9,943 bases of DNA, from contig PWIP01000058.1 of NCBI GenBank assembly GCA_003560355.1, forward strand, positions 1 through 9,943. The letters are read 5' to 3'. The notes under the pieces are model-generated. The model saw only the letters and a program-made list of their open reading frames with translations. It made no database searches and had not been told where the DNA came from. Positions 6,853 through 9,943 of the stretch are shown piece by piece. Both the position numbers and the translations under genes were made by a program. Position 1 is the first letter of the stretch. Each line of letters begins with the position of its first letter. This stretch comes from Candidatus Dojkabacteria bacterium. Its GTDB lineage: Bacteria > Patescibacteriota > Dojkabacteria > SC72 > T1SED10-24.

Positions 6853-7464
6853 CAGCCTAGAGAAAAATTTCTAAAAATGGGTATAGATTCTTTGTCTGAT
6901 GAGGAACTAGTGTCAATACTCATAGGATGGGGTGTTAAAGGGATTTCTTACGATTTGCTTTCAAAGAGAGTTTTAAAAGTTTTGAAAAAAAATAAATTTT
7001 CTTTTAAAAATCTTTCTCAATTAAAAGGACTTGGAAAAGTAAAAAGTATTCAGCTTTTATGCGCAATTGAACTTGGTAAAAGAATATACGGATATAGTTG
7101 TGAGAAAGCCATAGTTTCTAATACAGAGTTAGCTTTTAATCAATTAAGATATCTAGTAGATAGAAAACAGGAACATTTGGTAGCACTTTTTCTAAATGCC
7201 AGATATGAGCTTTTACAAAAGAAAACTTTATCTATTGGAACTGTGGATAGTTTAAACATTTTTCCGAGGGATGTAATAATCCCAGCATTAAAGCAAAATT
7301 CTGCCTTTGTTGTTTTAGGTCATAATCATCCATCCGGAACTTCAAAACCCAGCCAAGAGGATGTAGTTGTGAACGAAAATATTAAGAAGGCATTAGAGCT
7401 TGTAGGAATAAAGCTTTTAGACCATATAGTTGTTTCTAGGGAAGGATGGCAAAGTATTGAATAA
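6850..7464 (+). CDS. radC: RadC family JAMM-domain protein
   Basis: A 204-residue member of the RadC (UPF0758) family, whose true cellular role is unresolved despite the historical DNA-repair name. The N-terminal region begins PREKFLKMGIDSLSDEEL, as is typical, and carries a helix-hairpin-helix (LKGLGKVKSIQLLCAIELG, about residues 58-76). The C-terminal JAB1/MPN-like domain has the metal-binding HNHPSGTSKPSQED, with His158, His160, Ser168 and Asp171. Upstream of this the sequence reads FPRDV (138-142), where I recall most family members having Glu (PREV/PREI). It starts 44 bases after topA without a Shine-Dalgarno; a -10-like element lies 5 bases before the ATG. The protein is slightly shorter than the common ~220 residues but looks complete. 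Confidence 0.92.
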   Translation: MQPREKFLKMGIDSLSDEELVSILIGWGVKGISYDLLSKRVLKVLKKNKFSFKNLSQLKGLGKVKSIQLLCAIELGKRIYGYSCEKAIVSNTELAFNQLRYLVDRKQEHLVALFLNARYELLQKKTLSIGTVDSLNIFPRDVIIPALKQNSAFVVLGHNHPSGTSKPSQEDVVVNENIKKALELVGIKLLDHIVVSREGWQSIE

Positions 7465-7488
7465 AGGAGTTGACACAAATCCCTTTAT
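7461..7488 (+). repeat. 7-base inverted repeat around the -35 of the S74 gene
   Basis: ATAAAGG (7461-7467, overlapping the radC stop codon) pairs with CCTTTAT (7482-7488) across a 14-base loop containing TTGACA. No T-run follows, so it is unlikely to be an intrinsic terminator; an operator is possible. In AT-rich DNA a match of this length may be chance. Confidence 0.3.
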
Positions 7489-7498
7489 GATGTAGTTT
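7470..7498 (+). promoter_or_regulatory. Promoter of the S74 surface-protein gene, predicted leaderless
   Basis: -35 TTGACA (7470-7475), exact 17-base spacer, then -10 TAGTTT (7493-7498) preceded by an extended TG at 7491-7492. The ATG at 7506 is 7 bases further, so transcription should start at or next to it. TATGAT at 7486-7491 is a better -10 by sequence but has only a 10-base spacer. No Shine-Dalgarno is seen in either case. Confidence 0.6.
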
Positions 7499-7505
7499 TG
7501 AACCA

Positions 7506-9943
7506 ATGTTAGACAAAACTAAATACGAAAAAATCTTTAATCTGCTATGGACTGTGTTTTTACTGTTTCTGATATTTTTCATTTTTGGAAATAAAGACTT
7601 TGTTTATGGTGTTTCTTCTCTTCAAATAAATTTTTCGGGGAAAATAGTAACTAGTGAAGGTTTGGATATATCGTATGATCCACCTAGTTGTGTTTCTTCT
7701 TTGAGTGCTGATACCTGTGATTTTCAAATAAAGTTTTACAATCATCAAAGTGATGGTGAGGCTCCTCTCTTGGGTAGTGAAATTTTTGAAGATGTAGAGA
7801 TTAATGACTACAGAGGCTATTTTAATTTAAAAATAGGTGGTGGTACATATACCCCTAATATTTACAGTAATATTAAAGATATTTTTTTAAATGAGGAAGA
7901 TGTTTACATAGAAGTTCTTTTTGATGGTTCGGGTACGAGTGACTTTAATTTTGAAAATGATGAATTAGAAAGATTTTTAGTATCTCATAGCCCACTCAAG
8001 AGGATGGCGGTTGGAGCATCGCCTTATGCAATTAGTGCTAGAGGTGCGATAGATGAATTTCAACTTAAGGTTAAAACCGGGGGAGTTGGTACTAGCAAGG
8101 GTTTAATCTACTTTGATGGTGCGGAAAATGTTGTCAAAGTTTACGATGGAACACAATGGCAATCTTTGATTTATGATGGTTTGGGGGCATCGGCTTTGGC
8201 TGTTGGTAAAAGTGAACCAGATTCAGGATTTGTTTTTGATGTTTTGGGAGAGAGTCAGTTTTCAGGTAGGATTTTAAATAATCTTTCAAATGATAATTTA
8301 CCGGAAGTATTAGGTGGTAGTGATAATGATCTAAGTGCTTCAACAAATTTTTACTTAAGTGATAATTATGCTTTTGTAGTTAAGGATGGTACTCCTGCTA
8401 GTTTGGAAATTTATGATATTGGTTCATCAAGAGACCCTACGTTAGTAAATTCTGCTTTTGCTCTGACAGGGTATGATGATGTCTATGATATTAAAGTTTT
8501 GGGTAGTTATGCGTACATACTTGCAGATGATTCCATACTAATCCTAGATGTTTCTGATGTGAATAATGTTTCTGTTCTTAGCTCCGAAAGTGTGGTGAAT
8601 TCTAGTGGCTCAGCTTTGCTTTTAGATATTAAAGGCCGCTATGGTTATGTTGTGACTTCTGAAGCTTATCTTGTTATTTTGGATTTAAGTGGTACAAATC
8701 CTAAAGTACTTGGTTCTGTAGATATTGGCGGAATTGATGCTGTGGGTTTGGAAGTAGTTGGTAAATATGCTTACATTTTAGCAAAAAATTCTTTGGTTGT
8801 TGTTGATATAACTGACAAGGATACTCCCGTTATTGTTGATGAAGAAGAAACTTTATCCTTTTCCAATGCAAATTCTTTTTCTGTGTCAGGACGTTATGGG
8901 TATATAGCGACGGCTTCAAATTTTTATGTTGTTGATCTTTTAGACCCTGAAGATATTTCTGATGTTTCTACTGTGCCGTTCGGTGTTAGTAGTGTCACCT
9001 CAATAGTTATTTCAGGAAATAATGCTTTTGCACTTAATGCTTCTTCACCTTCATCACTTTTGACTCTTGATATATCTGATGTTCAGAGTTTAGCGATTTT
9101 TAATCCAGTTGCTTTTCCGAGTGGGTATAATAGTGGTAAAATGTTGCGTATTCAAGGTAAGTATGGTTATGCTCTTACGGATGGTGGACTTGCAGTTTTT
9201 GATTTAAAAGGTATAGAAACAAGTTCTCTTTTTGCAAATACTTTTGGTGCTTTTACTGGAACAATAGGGGGAGATTTTTCTGTATACAGGGATTTGACAG
9301 TTTCTGGAGGCGTGCACATAGGAACTGGGGGGATTTATTCTGGTGGCGATTTGGTTGTTGATGGTCAAGTTCGTATAGTTGATGGTCTTGCTGTTGGTAC
9401 GGGAGATAGTGTGTATATTAATGCAGATGGATATTTGGTGGCTAGTAGTTCCAGTCTTCGTTACAAGGATGATGTTGAAAGCTATGGCAGCGTACTTTCT
9501 AGGTTGTCTAATTTAGATCTTGTACGATTTACTTGGAATGAACTTAGTGTTAGTGGAGGTAGAAGGGATGTTGGTATGATAGCTGAAGAAGTGGCTAAAT
9601 ATATTCCTGATTTGGTCAATTACAACATTTTTGGTCAACCTGAAGGATTGAGATACGACAGAATGGGTGCTTATGCCATAGCAGGGCTGAATGAATTGCA
9701 GATGGAATTTGATGATTTGAGAAGTAGTGTAATGGGGGTTCAAACTGAGCAAAAAACATATACATCTGAGTTGGAATTTGAAATTGGTTCTTTGGTAAGT
9801 CGTGATTTTTCTCAAGAAAATTCCATCGTATCATTTGAAGATGGTCACATACCATTGTATGGGATTGTAACAGAGGTTTTAGATTATGAGGAAGAGGATA
9901 TTGAGGGGGATGTTGAAGAGGAGGCTGAAGGTTTTAATGATGA
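7506..9943 (+). CDS. Large exported beta-propeller fibre protein with S74 chaperone domain, 3' end outside window
   Basis: The frame is open from the ATG at 7506 to the right edge (812 codons visible, no stop). A hydrophobic segment at residues 10-28 is a signal peptide or membrane anchor, with possible cleavage near VYG-VSS (33-37). Residues about 36-180 form a beta-rich domain with Cys62/Cys71, ending in SPYAISARGA. This resembles the N-terminal module common in bacterial S74 proteins. VYDGTQWQSL (212-221) is a motif seen in tail-fibre-like proteins. Residues ~280-580 hold seven LVIVD-like repeats, each with a Tyr-x-Tyr/Phe strand followed by a hydrophobic strand ending in Asp. A Gly-rich beta shaft (~590-645) leads to a Peptidase_S74 domain: SSLRYKDD, RFTWNE, VGMIAEEVAKYIPDLV, YAIAGLNELQ (649-732). 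A coiled-coil-like stretch and an acidic segment (788-812) follow. Likely a trimeric cell-surface fibre used for binding; the ligand is unknown. Confidence 0.88.
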   Translation, partial: MLDKTKYEKIFNLLWTVFLLFLIFFIFGNKDFVYGVSSLQINFSGKIVTSEGLDISYDPPSCVSSLSADTCDFQIKFYNHQSDGEAPLLGSEIFEDVEINDYRGYFNLKIGGGTYTPNIYSNIKDIFLNEEDVYIEVLFDGSGTSDFNFENDELERFLVSHSPLKRMAVGASPYAISARGAIDEFQLKVKTGGVGTSKGLIYFDGAENVVKVYDGTQWQSLIYDGLGASALAVGKSEPDSGFVFDVLGESQFSGRILNNLSNDNLPEVLGGSDNDLSASTNFYLSDNYAFVVKDGTPASLEIYDIGSSRDPTLVNSAFALTGYDDVYDIKVLGSYAYILADDSILILDVSDVNNVSVLSSESVVNSSGSALLLDIKGRYGYVVTSEAYLVILDLSGTNPKVLGSVDIGGIDAVGLEVVGKYAYILAKNSLVVVDITDKDTPVIVDEEETLSFSNANSFSVSGRYGYIATASNFYVVDLLDPEDISDVSTVPFGVSSVTSIVISGNNAFALNASSPSSLLTLDISDVQSLAIFNPVAFPSGYNSGKMLRIQGKYGYALTDGGLAVFDLKGIETSSLFANTFGAFTGTIGGDFSVYRDLTVSGGVHIGTGGIYSGGDLVVDGQVRIVDGLAVGTGDSVYINADGYLVASSSSLRYKDDVESYGSVLSRLSNLDLVRFTWNELSVSGGRRDVGMIAEEVAKYIPDLVNYNIFGQPEGLRYDRMGAYAIAGLNELQMEFDDLRSSVMGVQTEQKTYTSELEFEIGSLVSRDFSQENSIVSFEDGHIPLYGIVTEVLDYEEEDIEGDVEEEAEGFND
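8343..9245 (+). repeat. Seven tandem ~44-codon LVIVD-like repeats (beta-propeller)
   Basis: Seven degenerate protein repeats lie within the S74 gene. The anchor aromatic/Asn residues fall at 288, 335, 379, 421, 464, 506 and 553, spaced 47, 44, 42, 43, 42 and 47. Typical units read GSYAYILADDSILILDVSD, GRYGYVVTSEAYLVILDLS and GKYAYILAKNSLVVVDITD. Unit 6 is the most diverged (GNNAFAL). Seven units match a closed seven-bladed propeller. The DNA itself is not conserved between units, so they are old. Confidence 0.8.

Noticed and set aside
9513..9855. Two overlapping minus-strand frames of 100 and 79 codons
   Set aside because: Antisense to the S74 domain, whose motifs are clear on the + strand; compositional shadows.

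Overview
The window looks like part of a bacterial chromosome from an AT-rich organism with a compact genome. It is most likely a member of the Candidate Phyla Radiation (Patescibacteria). The reasons are the strong A+T bias, short intergenic gaps, all genes on the + strand, a DUF4143-type AAA ATPase, and a very large exported protein ending in a Peptidase_S74 (intramolecular chaperone) module. UGA does not appear as a sense codon, so the ordinary code fits. The phylum call is an inference from gene content.

Layout, left to right: (1) the 3' part of an mreD-like gene (1-383) overlaps by one base with mrdA, encoding penicillin-binding protein 2 (383-2299); this is the end of a cell-elongation operon. 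(2) A short dprA (2345-3127). (3) A 361-base stretch with no confident gene, ending in a promoter overlaid by two 18-base palindrome-containing repeats. (4) An AAA ATPase/DUF4143 gene (3489-4619). (5) topA, DNA topoisomerase I with three zinc ribbons (4682-6805). (6) radC (6850-7464). (7) A giant exported protein (7506 to beyond the right edge). It has an N-terminal membrane/signal segment, a head domain, seven ~44-residue LVIVD-like repeats that should form a seven-bladed beta-propeller, a beta-rich shaft, an S74 self-chaperone domain, a coiled coil and an acidic tail.

The housekeeping genes form two themes: peptidoglycan elongation (mreD, mrdA) and DNA handling (dprA, topA, radC). dprA and topA are neighbours in many bacteria. 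Here the ATPase gene and its repeat-rich upstream region sit between them, which suggests an inserted accessory module with its own regulation. The S74 protein is the best candidate for surface biology such as attachment to other cells.

A recurring pattern is seen at gene starts. mrdA, inside the operon, has a strong Shine-Dalgarno sequence. topA, radC and the S74 gene instead have a promoter -10 element only 5-8 bases before the ATG and no Shine-Dalgarno, which predicts leaderless mRNAs. No tRNA, rRNA, CRISPR array, insertion sequence or convincing intrinsic terminator was seen.
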